A stretch of DNA of 64,000 nucleotides, from NCBI GenBank assembly GCA_900472675.1, contig UCJA01000007.1, positions 186,001 through 250,000 on the forward strand, in the 5' to 3' direction. The notes below the pieces were generated by a model. The model saw nothing but the letters and a program-made list of their open reading frames with translations. It was not told the origin of the DNA and did no database searches. Below are positions 43,485 to 52,019 of this stretch, one piece after another. The position numbers were made by a program, and so were the translations under genes. Numbering within the stretch: position 1 is the stretch's first letter; each line of letters begins with the position of its first letter. This DNA comes from Hyphomicrobiales bacterium (GTDB taxonomy: Bacteria; Pseudomonadota; Alphaproteobacteria; Rhizobiales; Rhizobiaceae).

Positions 43485-44333
43485 ATGACCAGTTTGCCAT
43501 CCACGGAAGACCCCATCACACCGCCCTCTCCCAAACAGCGCCGGGCGCTCGTGGTGATGAAGGACGTGTCCAAGGTCTTCTCCAGCGGCACGGTCGCTCT
43601 GACCGGCATGTCGCTCACCGTTATTGGTGGCGAATTCGTCTCGCTGCTCGGCCCCTCCGGCTGCGGCAAGTCGACGGCGCTCCGGATCATCGCCGGCCTG
43701 GGCGACACCACGACCGGCACCATCGACTGGCCGAGTTCCCGCATCAACTCCAAGGGCCTGCCCGAAGGCGATATCTCCTTCGTCTTCCAGGAGCCGACAC
43801 TGATGCCCTGGGCGACCGTATTCGGCAATGTCTACCTGCCGCTCAAGCTGCGCGGCATTTCCAAGTCCGCCGCCAGAGCCGATATCCTCGAAGCCCTCGA
43901 CCGCGTCGGCCTCAAGGACTTTGTCGATGCCTATCCGCGCGAACTTTCCGGCGGCATGAAGATGCGGGTCTCGATTGCGCGCGCACTCGTTACCAAGCCG
44001 AGGCTCCTCCTCATGGACGAACCCTTCGCCGCCCTCGACGAGATCACCCGCCAGAAGCTCAATGACGACGTCCTGAGGCTCTGGCGCGAAACCGGCATTA
44101 CGGTCATCTTCGTCACCCACTCGGTCTTCGAAAGCGCCTATCTGTCGAACCGCATCATCGTCATGAAGGCACGTCCCGGCCGCGTCCACGACGATTTCCC
44201 TTTGGTGACCAGCGCGGAGCGTGGCCTGCAATACCGCACCTCCGAGGAATATCGGGCAACCTGCGACAAGGTCTCGCGCTCGCTGATCGAGGCCATCGGG
44301 TTTCCGCTTGCTGACGGTATGGAGCTTCACTGA
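43485..44333 (+). CDS. ABC transporter ATPase, SsuB/TauB/ThiZ type
   Basis: 282 residues. Walker A LLGPSGCGKST, Q-loop FVFQEPTLMPWATV (typical of nitrate/sulfonate/taurine-type ATPases), signature ELSGGMKMRVSIARAL (Lys-Met where Gln-Gln is usual), Walker B LLMDEPFAALDE, switch VTHSVFESAYL. It powers uptake of the NMT1-type ligand. Ribosome site is weak. Its last base starts the ATG of the permease gene, so the two are coupled. Confidence 0.93.
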   Translation: MTSLPSTEDPITPPSPKQRRALVVMKDVSKVFSSGTVALTGMSLTVIGGEFVSLLGPSGCGKSTALRIIAGLGDTTTGTIDWPSSRINSKGLPEGDISFVFQEPTLMPWATVFGNVYLPLKLRGISKSAARADILEALDRVGLKDFVDAYPRELSGGMKMRVSIARALVTKPRLLLMDEPFAALDEITRQKLNDDVLRLWRETGITVIFVTHSVFESAYLSNRIIVMKARPGRVHDDFPLVTSAERGLQYRTSEEYRATCDKVSRSLIEAIGFPLADGMELH

Positions 44334-45169
44334 TGAGCAATCCCGCGCCCGTCTCCAACCCCGGTCCGAGTTTTGCCTCGCTCTATGGCGAAACCCTGCT
44401 GAAAATCCTCGTGCCCATTCTCGTCGTCTGCACCCTGTTGGTCATCTGGCAGGTGGGCGTCTGGGTCTCCGGCGTGCCGCAATATATCCTGCCCGGCCCG
44501 ATTGCGATTGCCGGCGCCCTCATCAAGGATTGGGGCACGCTGTCGCCGGCACTCTGGGTCACCACCAAGATCACCCTGATGTCGCTCGGCCTCGCCCTTC
44601 TCGGCGGCGTCGGCATTGCCGTTGCCCTCGTCCAGTCGAAGTGGATCGAGATCGCCTTCTACCCGATCACCGTCATCCTGCAGGTGACCCCGATCGTCGC
44701 GATTGCCCCGCTGATCCTGATCTACTCCCCCTCGACCCAAGTTGCGCTGCTGATCTGCGCCTTCCTCGTTGCCTTCTTCCCGATCCTCTCCAACATGGTC
44801 CAGGGACTGAAGAGCGTCGATCATAACCTTCTCAATCTCTTCGACCTCTACGGTGCCTCCCGCTGGCAGACGCTGCTCTATCTGAAACTGCCGGCCTCGC
44901 TCCCTTACTTTATGACGGGCCTGCGGATCGGCGGTGGCCTCGCCCTCATCGCCGCCGTTGTGGCCGAATTTGCCGCAGGCTCGGCCGGTGCAGGCTCCGG
45001 TCTTGCCTTCCGCCTGCTTGAGGCACAGTTCCGTCTGAACATTCCCCGCCTGTTCGCAGCGCTTTTCCTGCTCTCCTGCCTCGGCGTCGTGATTTTTGCC
45101 ATTACCTCCTTCATTTCCTGGCTGGCGCTGCATCGCTGGCACGAGAGCAGCCTGAAACGAGAAAACTGA
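44333..45169 (+). CDS. ABC transporter permease, SsuC/TauC/ThiX type
   Basis: 278 residues with six or so hydrophobic segments, the first at about 24-48. The family's cytoplasmic loop is DLYGASRWQTLLYLKLPASLPYF, core YGASRWQTLLYLKLP, followed by TGLRIGGGLALIAAVVAEF. Forms a homodimeric inner-membrane channel with the ATPase encoded upstream. The stop overlaps the ATG of the cytosine-deaminase-like gene by one base, tying uptake to the enzyme. Confidence 0.93.
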   Translation: MSNPAPVSNPGPSFASLYGETLLKILVPILVVCTLLVIWQVGVWVSGVPQYILPGPIAIAGALIKDWGTLSPALWVTTKITLMSLGLALLGGVGIAVALVQSKWIEIAFYPITVILQVTPIVAIAPLILIYSPSTQVALLICAFLVAFFPILSNMVQGLKSVDHNLLNLFDLYGASRWQTLLYLKLPASLPYFMTGLRIGGGLALIAAVVAEFAAGSAGAGSGLAFRLLEAQFRLNIPRLFAALFLLSCLGVVIFAITSFISWLALHRWHESSLKREN

Positions 45170-46482
45170 TGTCGAGCCCGATCCCTGCCCTCCCCGCCGC
45201 CAAGCGCTTCGTCCTTACCAATGCGACGCTGCCGCAGATCTGCGTTGACGGCGTCGAGGCGCCCGCCTGCGAGGGCCTGATCAGCGCCGACATCGTCGTC
45301 GCCGATGGCAAGATCGAGGCGATCCTGAAACCCGGCACCGCCCCATCAGGCCTGCCCTCGACCGATCTCAGGAACGGCATGGTCTGGCCGACCTTCGTCG
45401 ACATGCACACCCATCTCGACAAGGGTCATATCTGGGACCGCCGGCCGAACCCGACAGGCGATTTCATGGGCGCGCTCGAAGCCGTAAAAGCCGACCGGGA
45501 AGCCAAGTGGTCCGCAGCCGACGTCAAGGCCCGCATGGAATTCTCGCTGGGCACGGCCTATGCTCATGGCACCAGCCTCATCCGCACCCATCTCGACAGC
45601 CTGGCGCCCCAGCACCGCATCTCCTTTGAGGTCTTTTCCGAGGTCCGCGAGACCTGGGCCGGCAAGGTCGACCTGCAGGCCGCCGCCCTCTTCCCCTTCG
45701 ACCAGATCACCGATGAAACCTTTTTCCAGGATCTGGTCGAGGTGATCGTCAACCACCAGGGCCTGCTCGGCGGCGTCACCTATCTGATGCCGGGTCTCAC
45801 CGAAAAGCTCGACATCCTCTTCCGCACAGCCTCCGAAAACGGCCTCGACATCGACCTTCATGTCGACGAAACGCAAGACCAGGAAACGCTGACCCTGAAG
45901 ACCATCGCGGAGGCCAAGATCCGCAATGGCTTTGAGGGCGCGGTCACCGTCGGCCATTGCTGCTCGCTCGCCCGCCAGGACGACGACATGGCGAAACGGA
46001 CCATCGATCTCGTGGCCGAGGCCGGCCTCTCGGTCGTCTCGCTGCCGATGTGCAACATGTATCTGCAGGACCGTCACCCAGGCCGCACGCCGCGCCAGCG
46101 CGGCGTCACCCTCTTCCACGAACTGACGGCAGCCGGCATTGCGACCGCCGTCTCCTCCGACAACACCCGCGACCCCTTCTACGCCTATGGCGATCTCGAC
46201 CCCGTCGAGGTCTTCCGCGAGGCGGTGCGCATCATCCATCTCGACCATCCGCTCGACACCGCCGCAAGAGTCGTCACCCGCACCCCGGCGGATATCCTGA
46301 AGCGCCCTGACCATGGCCGCATCGCGGTTGGTGGCCGTGCCGACCTCGTTCTCTTCAGCGCCCGCCGCTGGAGCGAGTTTCTTTCCCGTCCGCAGGCCGA
46401 CCGCATCGTGATGCGGAATGGCATGGGCATCGACCGCAGCCTGCCGGATTACCGCGACCTTGACCCACTTCTTGGAGTTTAG
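45169..46482 (+). CDS. Cytosine deaminase-like amidohydrolase
   Basis: 437 residues. CodA-type motifs complete: DMHTHLDKGHIWDR (HxH), DLHVDETQD, VGHCCSLA (metal His) and the late Asp in SSDNTRDPFYAYGD. A C-terminal beta domain (GGRADLVLFSARRW) completes the amidohydrolase fold. It is coupled directly to the NMT1-type transporter, so it probably deaminates or opens the imported compound. It differs from the copy at 38605, whose late motif is altered. Likely substrates are a pyrimidine or cyclic amidine such as cytosine or creatinine; unproven. Confidence 0.9.
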   Translation: MSSPIPALPAAKRFVLTNATLPQICVDGVEAPACEGLISADIVVADGKIEAILKPGTAPSGLPSTDLRNGMVWPTFVDMHTHLDKGHIWDRRPNPTGDFMGALEAVKADREAKWSAADVKARMEFSLGTAYAHGTSLIRTHLDSLAPQHRISFEVFSEVRETWAGKVDLQAAALFPFDQITDETFFQDLVEVIVNHQGLLGGVTYLMPGLTEKLDILFRTASENGLDIDLHVDETQDQETLTLKTIAEAKIRNGFEGAVTVGHCCSLARQDDDMAKRTIDLVAEAGLSVVSLPMCNMYLQDRHPGRTPRQRGVTLFHELTAAGIATAVSSDNTRDPFYAYGDLDPVEVFREAVRIIHLDHPLDTAARVVTRTPADILKRPDHGRIAVGGRADLVLFSARRWSEFLSRPQADRIVMRNGMGIDRSLPDYRDLDPLLGV

Positions 46483-46484
46483 AC

Positions 46485-47894
46485 ATGGCTGATTACGCCA
46501 AAATCATCGAGGAGCTGGAAGGCATCGCCGTCGAGGACAATCCGGCTCTGGTCAAACAGAAGAGCCGCGATTTCTACTGGTATTCGCCGATCCTGAAGGC
46601 CGAGCTGGAGAACGTGGTCGGTGACCTGATCGTCTCGCCGACATCAGAAGAAGAGGTGATCCGCACCCTGAAGGTCGCCTATGCCCACGGCGTTCCCGTC
46701 ACCCCGCGCGGCGGTGGCACCGGAAACTATGGCCAGGCCATGCCGCTCTCGGGCGGCATCGTGCTCAACCTGATCAACATGAACAAGGTGAAGGAGATCC
46801 TGCCCGGCCGCGTCATCTGCGAGCCCGGCATCATCATCTCCGAGCTCGATCGCCAGACCAAGGAACATTCGGCCCAAGAACTGCGCTTCCATCCCTCCAC
46901 CAGGCAGACCGCAAGCGTTGCCGGTTTCATTGCCGGAGGCTCCGGCGGCGTCGGCTCGATCACCTGGGGAGGCTTGCGCGATCTCGGCAATATCCTGAGG
47001 CTTCGCGTCGTCACCATGGAGGCCGAACCGCGCGTGCTCGAACTCTCCGCCTGGGACCTGCAGAAGGTCTCCCATGCCTATGGAACCAACGGGATCATCA
47101 CCGAAGTCGAAATGCCGCTGGCGCCTGCTTACGACTGGGTCGATGTCATCGTCGGCTATGACGACTTCATGGATGCGGTGAAATTTGCCGACGCCCTCGC
47201 CCACAAGAACGGCATTCTTCTCAAGGAAGTCGCCCCGATCGCAGCGCCGATCCCCTTCACCTATTTCACCCGCCACAAGCCGTGGCTGAAGGAAGGCCAG
47301 TCGGTGGTCGTGTTGATGGTCGCACCCCATTCGATCGAACCCTTCCTGGCCTTCGCCGAAAAGATGAAGGGCGATGTCCGTTTCCGCTCCGATACTGTCG
47401 AAAGCATGAAGGGCATTCCGCATGCCTTCGAGCTCACCTGGAACCACACGACGCTCCGCGCGCTGAAGGTCGATCCCGCGATCACCTATCTGCAGGTCCA
47501 GTATCCCGGCCCTGATCATGTCGAGAAGGTGCGGCTGATGACGGAACTCTTCCCCGACGAAGTCATCGGCCATCTCGAATTCATCAAGTTCGACGGCCAC
47601 ATCCAGTGCGCCGGCCTGCCGCTGGTGCGCTACACGACGAAGGAGCGGCTGGAGGAAATCATCCGCATCCACGAGGAAAACGGCTGCCCGATCTTCAACC
47701 CGCATCGCTACACGCTGGAAGAAGGCGGCATGAAGCAGACCGACCAGGTCCAGCTCGCCTTCAAGAAGGAAACCGATCCGAAGGGCCTGCTCAACCCCGG
47801 CAAGATGATCGCCTGGGAAAACCCGGATTTCGATTTCGCGGCGGGCAAGAATTACCTGTTTCCCGGGCTGGAGGTGTTTTCCGAAGCTTCCTAG
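46485..47894 (+). CDS. FAD-linked oxidase (GlcD/PCMH-type)
   Basis: 469 residues, starting 2 bases after the previous stop. The N-terminal FAD-binding type-4 domain has PRGGGTGNYGQAMPLSGGIVLNL (core RGGGTGNYGQA), GGSGGVGSITWGGLRD and YGTNGIITEVE; the C-terminal FAD-oxidase cap ends with DPKGLLNPGKMI. Such enzymes oxidise 2-hydroxy acids, aldonolactones or related compounds. In this operon it may oxidise a product of ring opening. The Cys/His pair used for covalent FAD in some relatives is not evident. Confidence 0.9.
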   Translation: MADYAKIIEELEGIAVEDNPALVKQKSRDFYWYSPILKAELENVVGDLIVSPTSEEEVIRTLKVAYAHGVPVTPRGGGTGNYGQAMPLSGGIVLNLINMNKVKEILPGRVICEPGIIISELDRQTKEHSAQELRFHPSTRQTASVAGFIAGGSGGVGSITWGGLRDLGNILRLRVVTMEAEPRVLELSAWDLQKVSHAYGTNGIITEVEMPLAPAYDWVDVIVGYDDFMDAVKFADALAHKNGILLKEVAPIAAPIPFTYFTRHKPWLKEGQSVVVLMVAPHSIEPFLAFAEKMKGDVRFRSDTVESMKGIPHAFELTWNHTTLRALKVDPAITYLQVQYPGPDHVEKVRLMTELFPDEVIGHLEFIKFDGHIQCAGLPLVRYTTKERLEEIIRIHEENGCPIFNPHRYTLEEGGMKQTDQVQLAFKKETDPKGLLNPGKMIAWENPDFDFAAGKNYLFPGLEVFSEAS

Positions 47895-47927
47895 ACCGCC
47901 ACATCACCCTATTCCGAAGGTACTCCC

Positions 47928-47945
47928 GGCCGGACCTTTCCGGCC
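47928..47945 (+). terminator. Hairpin after FAD-oxidase gene
   Basis: GGCCGGA-CCTT-TCCGGCC is a perfect 7-bp stem with a 4-base loop, 33 bases after the oxidase stop. No T-tract follows. The remaining bases up to 48082 contain no gene; GGAG lies just before the next ATG. Confidence 0.45.
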
Positions 47946-48082
47946 CATGCCTTTCACGACATGGCATCCTCCATCCCTCGGCTCAAGGCGGCGAAGGATC
48001 AGCATGCTGGGACAAACGGCGCGGAAGTTTTCGAACTTGAACCCCGACCGCAATGCGGCGGGCAACGACTTGGAGCTTTGAC

Positions 48083-48664
48083 ATGCGCGTACTCGTCCTC
48101 CACTCCCATCCCCTCGACGAAAGCTTCGGCAGGGCGCTGTACAAGCTCACCTGCGAGAGCCTGGAAAAGGCCGGCCATGAGGTGGACGGCTGCAATCTCT
48201 ATGAGGAGGGTTTCGACCCTGTCCTCTCCGCCCATGACCGCCGCGTCTATCACGACATTCCAGACAACCTCTCCCTCGTGCAGCCCTATGTCGAGCGCTT
48301 GAGACAAGCGGAAGCGCTTGTCATCGTCACGCCCGTCTGGAACTTCGGTTTTCCCGCAATGCTCAAGGGCTATTTCGACCGCGTCTGGCTTCCGGGCGTC
48401 TCCTTTGACCTCGTGGATGGCAGGCTCACCCCGACGCTACGCCACATCAGGAAACTCGCAGCCGTCATGACCTATGGAGCCACCCCGATGCGCGCCTTCC
48501 TCGCCGGCGATCCGCCGAAGAAGATCGTCAGGCGCGTCATCCGCGCCCAGATCAGGATCGGCGCCCCGGTGAAGTATCTTGCCCATTACGACATGAACAA
48601 TTGCACCGAACAAACCCGCGCCGCGTTTATGGCCAGGGTCCGCCGCGAGATGGAAAACTTCTGA
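48083..48664 (+). CDS. Flavodoxin-fold NAD(P)H:quinone oxidoreductase
   Basis: 193 residues from ATG 48083 (GGAG upstream). VLVLHSHPLDESFGRALY is the phosphate-binding start of the NQO/MdaB/YwrO flavodoxin-2 family; VIVTPVWNFGFPAMLKGYFDRVW is its FMN/dimer motif (core WNFGFPAMLKGYFDRV). It transfers two electrons from NAD(P)H to quinones or other acceptors in the cytoplasm. It may reoxidise or detoxify products of the preceding oxidase, but a hairpin separates them. Convergent with the RidA-family gene, 15 bases between. Confidence 0.9.
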   Translation: MRVLVLHSHPLDESFGRALYKLTCESLEKAGHEVDGCNLYEEGFDPVLSAHDRRVYHDIPDNLSLVQPYVERLRQAEALVIVTPVWNFGFPAMLKGYFDRVWLPGVSFDLVDGRLTPTLRHIRKLAAVMTYGATPMRAFLAGDPPKKIVRRVIRAQIRIGAPVKYLAHYDMNNCTEQTRAAFMARVRREMENF

Positions 48665-48679
48665 GACGGACGCTTAAGG

Positions 48680-49069
48680 TCAGACCACCTTCGCCGCCGT
48701 CACCTCGACTTCGACGAGGAATTCCGAGCGCGTGAATCCACCCACCACCAAGAGCGTCGAAACCGGTTTCGGATCGAGCGTGTAGCGATCGCGCACCGCC
48801 ATATAGGCCGGGAAATCCTCCCGACGCGTGACGAAGCCGGACACACGGATCACGTCCGAAAAAGCCATGCCAGCCTCGTTGAGAATGGCCTCGATGGCCT
48901 CGAAACACAGCTCGGCCTGGCCGGTCACATCGGACGGGATCGTGTCGTCCGGTCCTATGCCGAGTTGCCCTGACGTCACCAGCAAGCTGGCGCCTGGCGG
49001 AACCAGCAGACCGTGATTGTAATGCCCGAATGGACGGCGGACGGAAGGGGGATTGAAGACCTTTTTCAT
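48680..49069 (-). CDS. RidA/YjgF-family protein, divergent subgroup
   Basis: 129 residues. The fold blocks are clear: VTSGQLGIGPDD, QAELCFEAIEAILNEAGMAFSDVIRVSGFV-type (core AIEAILNEAG), and FLVEVEVTAAK at the end. The position of the Arg that binds the carboxylate in true RidA (PARS pattern before the last strand) reads PVST here, so the classic enamine/imine deaminase activity is doubtful. Such members often occur in heterocycle pathways (for example pyrimidine degradation RutC). It adjoins the deaminase/transporter locus but is transcribed on its own. Confidence 0.9.
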   Translation of the reverse strand: MKKVFNPPSVRRPFGHYNHGLLVPPGASLLVTSGQLGIGPDDTIPSDVTGQAELCFEAIEAILNEAGMAFSDVIRVSGFVTRREDFPAYMAVRDRYTLDPKPVSTLLVVGGFTRSEFLVEVEVTAAKVV

Positions 49070-49143
49070 GGCCTAGAACCTAGCGCGGGATGCGCGATTG
49101 CGAAAGGCGATAGAGCGGCTTGGAAATGAAGTTCACTCGATAC

Positions 49144-49230
49144 CCCAGAAACGCAAAAATCCCGCAGCTTTGGGCTACGGGATGGTTTCGTTGTTTCGGT
49201 TGCGGGGCCTGATGGTGCGGAGACTTGTAA
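49144..49230. repeat. Dispersed repeat copy A, with minus-strand terminator
   Basis: From CCAGAAACGCAAAAAT to GGAGACTTGTAA this stretch matches 58111-58199 closely, in the same orientation. It holds a hairpin at 49161-49181: CCCGCAGC and GCTACGGG around a short loop with one mismatch. On the minus strand the hairpin is followed by ATTTTTG, making a good Rho-independent terminator for the minus-strand transporter operon that ends at 49428. GGTTGCGGGG at 49198-49207 is the second conserved block. Confidence 0.65.
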
Positions 49231-49427
49231 TTTCAGAACCTTCTTTGACATGGGCTGACTCTCAGACCGAAGGCGCGGACTTCAGGCTATTGCCCCTTGA
49301 AAAAGCTCCAATGCGGATCAGAGCAGCACGCCAAACTTCAGCTGGTAAGCCAGTCGAAGCTACGTTTCCGCTGTACACCTTGGCTTGTCAGCTCTGTCGA
49401 AATTGTCGACGACGTCTCACGTCTCCG
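49231..49427. other. Non-coding stretch, nothing recognised
   Basis: Between the repeat and the permease stop codon no convincing gene, promoter or RNA is visible; short open frames here have no ribosome site or family motif. It is the 3' flank of the minus-strand operon. Confidence 0.5.
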
Positions 49428-50435
49428 TCATGAGTTTGCCGATGGGGTGCGGGAAACCTCGGCCAAGGCAGAGCGGGTCGCCTGATGATGTCGCCTTTGC
49501 CGATAGGCATGGAACTGCGTATCGGCAATGACCCCCACCAGAATGACCGCACCCATGACCGCGAAATTGAGCGACGAGGGAATGCCGAGCAGGTTGACGA
49601 GGTTCTGGAGGACCTGAAGCAGCACAACTCCGAGCACCACCCCGACGATCGAGCCTTCCCCACCCCGCAGGGAAAATCCGCCGAGGACCGCCGCCGCGAT
49701 GGCATAGAGCTCGTAGAAATTCCCATGCGACGAGGGCTGGACGGACTTGGTGTACATGGCGAAGAAAATGGCCGAGACGCCCGTCAGAAAGGCACAGAGA
49801 ACATAAGCGGTGACGACCACGCGCTTGGTATTGATTCCGCAATAGCGAGCCGCCTCCTCGTTCTTTCCGACGGCCAGAAGATGACGTCCGAAAACGGTCC
49901 GGTGCAGGAGAAACCACGCAAGCACCGCAAACACGCCAAAAGCCATGACGGAATGGGGAACGCCCGCCGTTCGCCCGACGAACAGATATTCGAGTATGGG
50001 AAGATCCGTCCCGAAGGTAAAGCCGGCCGTCCCGTCCCTGGTATAGAAGCGCGCTATGCCTCGGTAGATCAGCAGACCGCACAGTGTGACGACGAAGGGC
50101 TGCAGCTTGAGCCGTGTAATGAGCCAGCCATGCAGCAATCCGATCACCACCGACAGGACCAGCACGATCGCAAAGGCGACAGGCCAGGGAACGCCATGCG
50201 AGGCAATCAGGTCGATGAAGATGACGCCGAGAAGGGCGATGACGGAACCGATCGAAAGCTCGATCCCTGCAGTGACGATGACGAAGGCCTCGGCAATCGA
50301 AAACAGCCCGAACAGTCCAATCAGATTGGCTGTGTTGGCGAGATTGACCGGTGAAACGAAACGCGGATTGACCAGTGTCACGATGGCGCCCACGGTCAGA
50401 ACGAGAACGGCAAGGCCGATGTCTTTCTTGTGCAT
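49428..50435 (-). CDS. Ribose-type (CUT2) sugar ABC permease
   Basis: 335 residues with eight to ten hydrophobic segments. Family blocks: TAGIELSIGSVIAL (the RbsC GIDLSVGS motif), LQPFVVTLCGLLIYRGIARF, GRHLLAVGKNEEAARYCGI and AVLGGFSLRGGEGSIVG. It forms the inner-membrane channel for a monosaccharide or polyol. Last gene of a minus-strand operon that begins with an epimerase and two binding proteins. A 9-base gap separates it from the ATPase gene. Confidence 0.93.
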   Translation of the reverse strand: MHKKDIGLAVLVLTVGAIVTLVNPRFVSPVNLANTANLIGLFGLFSIAEAFVIVTAGIELSIGSVIALLGVIFIDLIASHGVPWPVAFAIVLVLSVVIGLLHGWLITRLKLQPFVVTLCGLLIYRGIARFYTRDGTAGFTFGTDLPILEYLFVGRTAGVPHSVMAFGVFAVLAWFLLHRTVFGRHLLAVGKNEEAARYCGINTKRVVVTAYVLCAFLTGVSAIFFAMYTKSVQPSSHGNFYELYAIAAAVLGGFSLRGGEGSIVGVVLGVVLLQVLQNLVNLLGIPSSLNFAVMGAVILVGVIADTQFHAYRQRRHHQATRSALAEVSRTPSANS

Positions 50436-50444
50436 GCCAATCTC

Positions 50445-51944
50445 CTATCCGACCGCCAGTCTCAGGATCGCTTCTTCGGACAGATCCGCCCGCGACAGGA
50501 TGCCGGCAATGGCCCCGCGCCGCATCACCGCCACGCGGGTCGAGACGCCGATGACTTCCTCCATATCGGACGAGATCATCAGCACCGCGGCTCCGCCCTC
50601 CGCGAGATCGCGCATAAGGCGGTAAACCTCAGCCTTCGCTCCGACATCAATGCCTCTCGTCGGCTCGTCGAGAATGATGAGCCTGGGATCGAGCCCGAGC
50701 CACTTTGCCAGAACGACCTTCTGCTGGTTGCCGCCCGACAATTCGCTGACCGCACGGTCGAGCCGCGGCGCACGGATCGATAGCCGGCTGCGGGATCGAT
50801 CTGCGATCTCCATTTCGGCCCTGCGATCGACGAAGCCAGCGGTCGCGATCGCCGAAAGGTTCGGCATCACCACGTTTTCGGAAAGCGAGAAGTCGAGGAA
50901 CAGCCCCTCACCCTTGCGGTCTTCCGGCACCAGACAGATGCCGGCGGCAATTGCTGCCGGCACCGATCCGGATGCGACCGGCTTGTCGTTCATCTCGACA
51001 CGGCCGCCCTGGACGGGATCGATGCCAAAGATCGCGCGCGCAAGTTCCGTCCGGCCGGCGCCAACCAGACCGGCAAGCCCGAGGATTTCCCCGCCTCGAA
51101 CCTCGAGATCGACCGGGGCCTGCGGATAGGCCTCGGTTCTGAAATTTCGTATCCGAAGCACCACCGGCCCCTGCCTTGCCTGCGGGGGCGTGTAGAATTG
51201 CGTCACATCGCGGCCGATCATCAATCGCACCATGGCATCTCGATTGATGCTGCCGCTTTGCAGCTCCCCGGCATTTCGACCGTCCCTGAGCCCGACCACC
51301 CGGTCTGCGACGGCTTCGACTTCAGCGAGGCGATGGGTAATAAACAGAATGGCCACTCCATCTGCCCGCAACCGGCGCACCACATCGAGCAACCGTTGGG
51401 TTTCCGCAAGCGTAAGGCTCGATGTCGGTTCGTCGAGGATCAGAAGGCGGACATTGGTCGAGAGCGCCTTGGCGATTTCCATCAGCTGCTGGTCCGCCAG
51501 CGAAAGCTCCGAAGCCTGAGTGGATGGCTGAAAGCGAGCGCCCAGCATGTCGAGCAGTGGTTTCACCCGCTCGGCCATCGCCGCATGGTCGATAAAACCG
51601 AAGGGGCGGCTGCGCAGCTCACGGCCCAGGAGAACGTTGCCCGCCACATCGAGATTGAAAAATGGGTTGAGCTCCTGGTGCACGAACGCGATGCCATGGG
51701 CCAAGGCCTCGGCGGGTGTCAGATGGGACGTCGTTTTCCCATCGATGACGATCTCACCTTCATCGGGCGCGATTGTGCCCCCAAGCACCTTCATAAGCGT
51801 GGATTTTCCGGCACCGTTTTCGCCGATCAACCCGACGACTTCGCCGCCCCGGATGCCGAGCGACACCTGATTGAGCGCTACAGCGCTTGGATAGACCTTG
51901 GTGATGCCGATGAGATCAAGAGATATGCGGGCGGCAGCTGTCAT
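50445..51944 (-). CDS. Ribose-type (CUT2) sugar ABC ATPase, double domain
   Basis: 499 residues, the usual RbsA/MglA length. N-domain: GLIGENGAGKSTLMK, FVHQELNPF (Q-loop), LSLADQQLMEIAKAL, LLILDEPTSSL, FITHRLAEV. C-domain: GLAGLVGAGRTELARAIFG (degenerate Walker A), LSGGNQQKVVLAKWL and LIILDEPTRGIDVGAK. It energises the permease encoded next. The gene follows the binding-protein gene by 75 bases. Confidence 0.94.
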   Translation of the reverse strand: MTAAARISLDLIGITKVYPSAVALNQVSLGIRGGEVVGLIGENGAGKSTLMKVLGGTIAPDEGEIVIDGKTTSHLTPAEALAHGIAFVHQELNPFFNLDVAGNVLLGRELRSRPFGFIDHAAMAERVKPLLDMLGARFQPSTQASELSLADQQLMEIAKALSTNVRLLILDEPTSSLTLAETQRLLDVVRRLRADGVAILFITHRLAEVEAVADRVVGLRDGRNAGELQSGSINRDAMVRLMIGRDVTQFYTPPQARQGPVVLRIRNFRTEAYPQAPVDLEVRGGEILGLAGLVGAGRTELARAIFGIDPVQGGRVEMNDKPVASGSVPAAIAAGICLVPEDRKGEGLFLDFSLSENVVMPNLSAIATAGFVDRRAEMEIADRSRSRLSIRAPRLDRAVSELSGGNQQKVVLAKWLGLDPRLIILDEPTRGIDVGAKAEVYRLMRDLAEGGAAVLMISSDMEEVIGVSTRVAVMRRGAIAGILSRADLSEEAILRLAVG

Positions 51945-52019
51945 CTGGCGTGAACCTTGAATGCGTTGAGAGCCAGCGCGCAGCCCGAAAGATTCGCGCT
52001 GGCCGCGTCAAGGCGCGTG

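Noticed and set aside
49144..49230. tRNA-like look of the GGTTGCGGGG block in the dispersed repeat
   Set aside because: No cloverleaf, anticodon arm or acceptor pairing can be drawn in either copy; it is better explained as a repeat with a terminator.
49098..49433. 111-codon plus-strand frame across the 49 kb gap
   Set aside because: It runs through the repeat and terminator hairpin, has no ribosome site and no similarity that I recognise.
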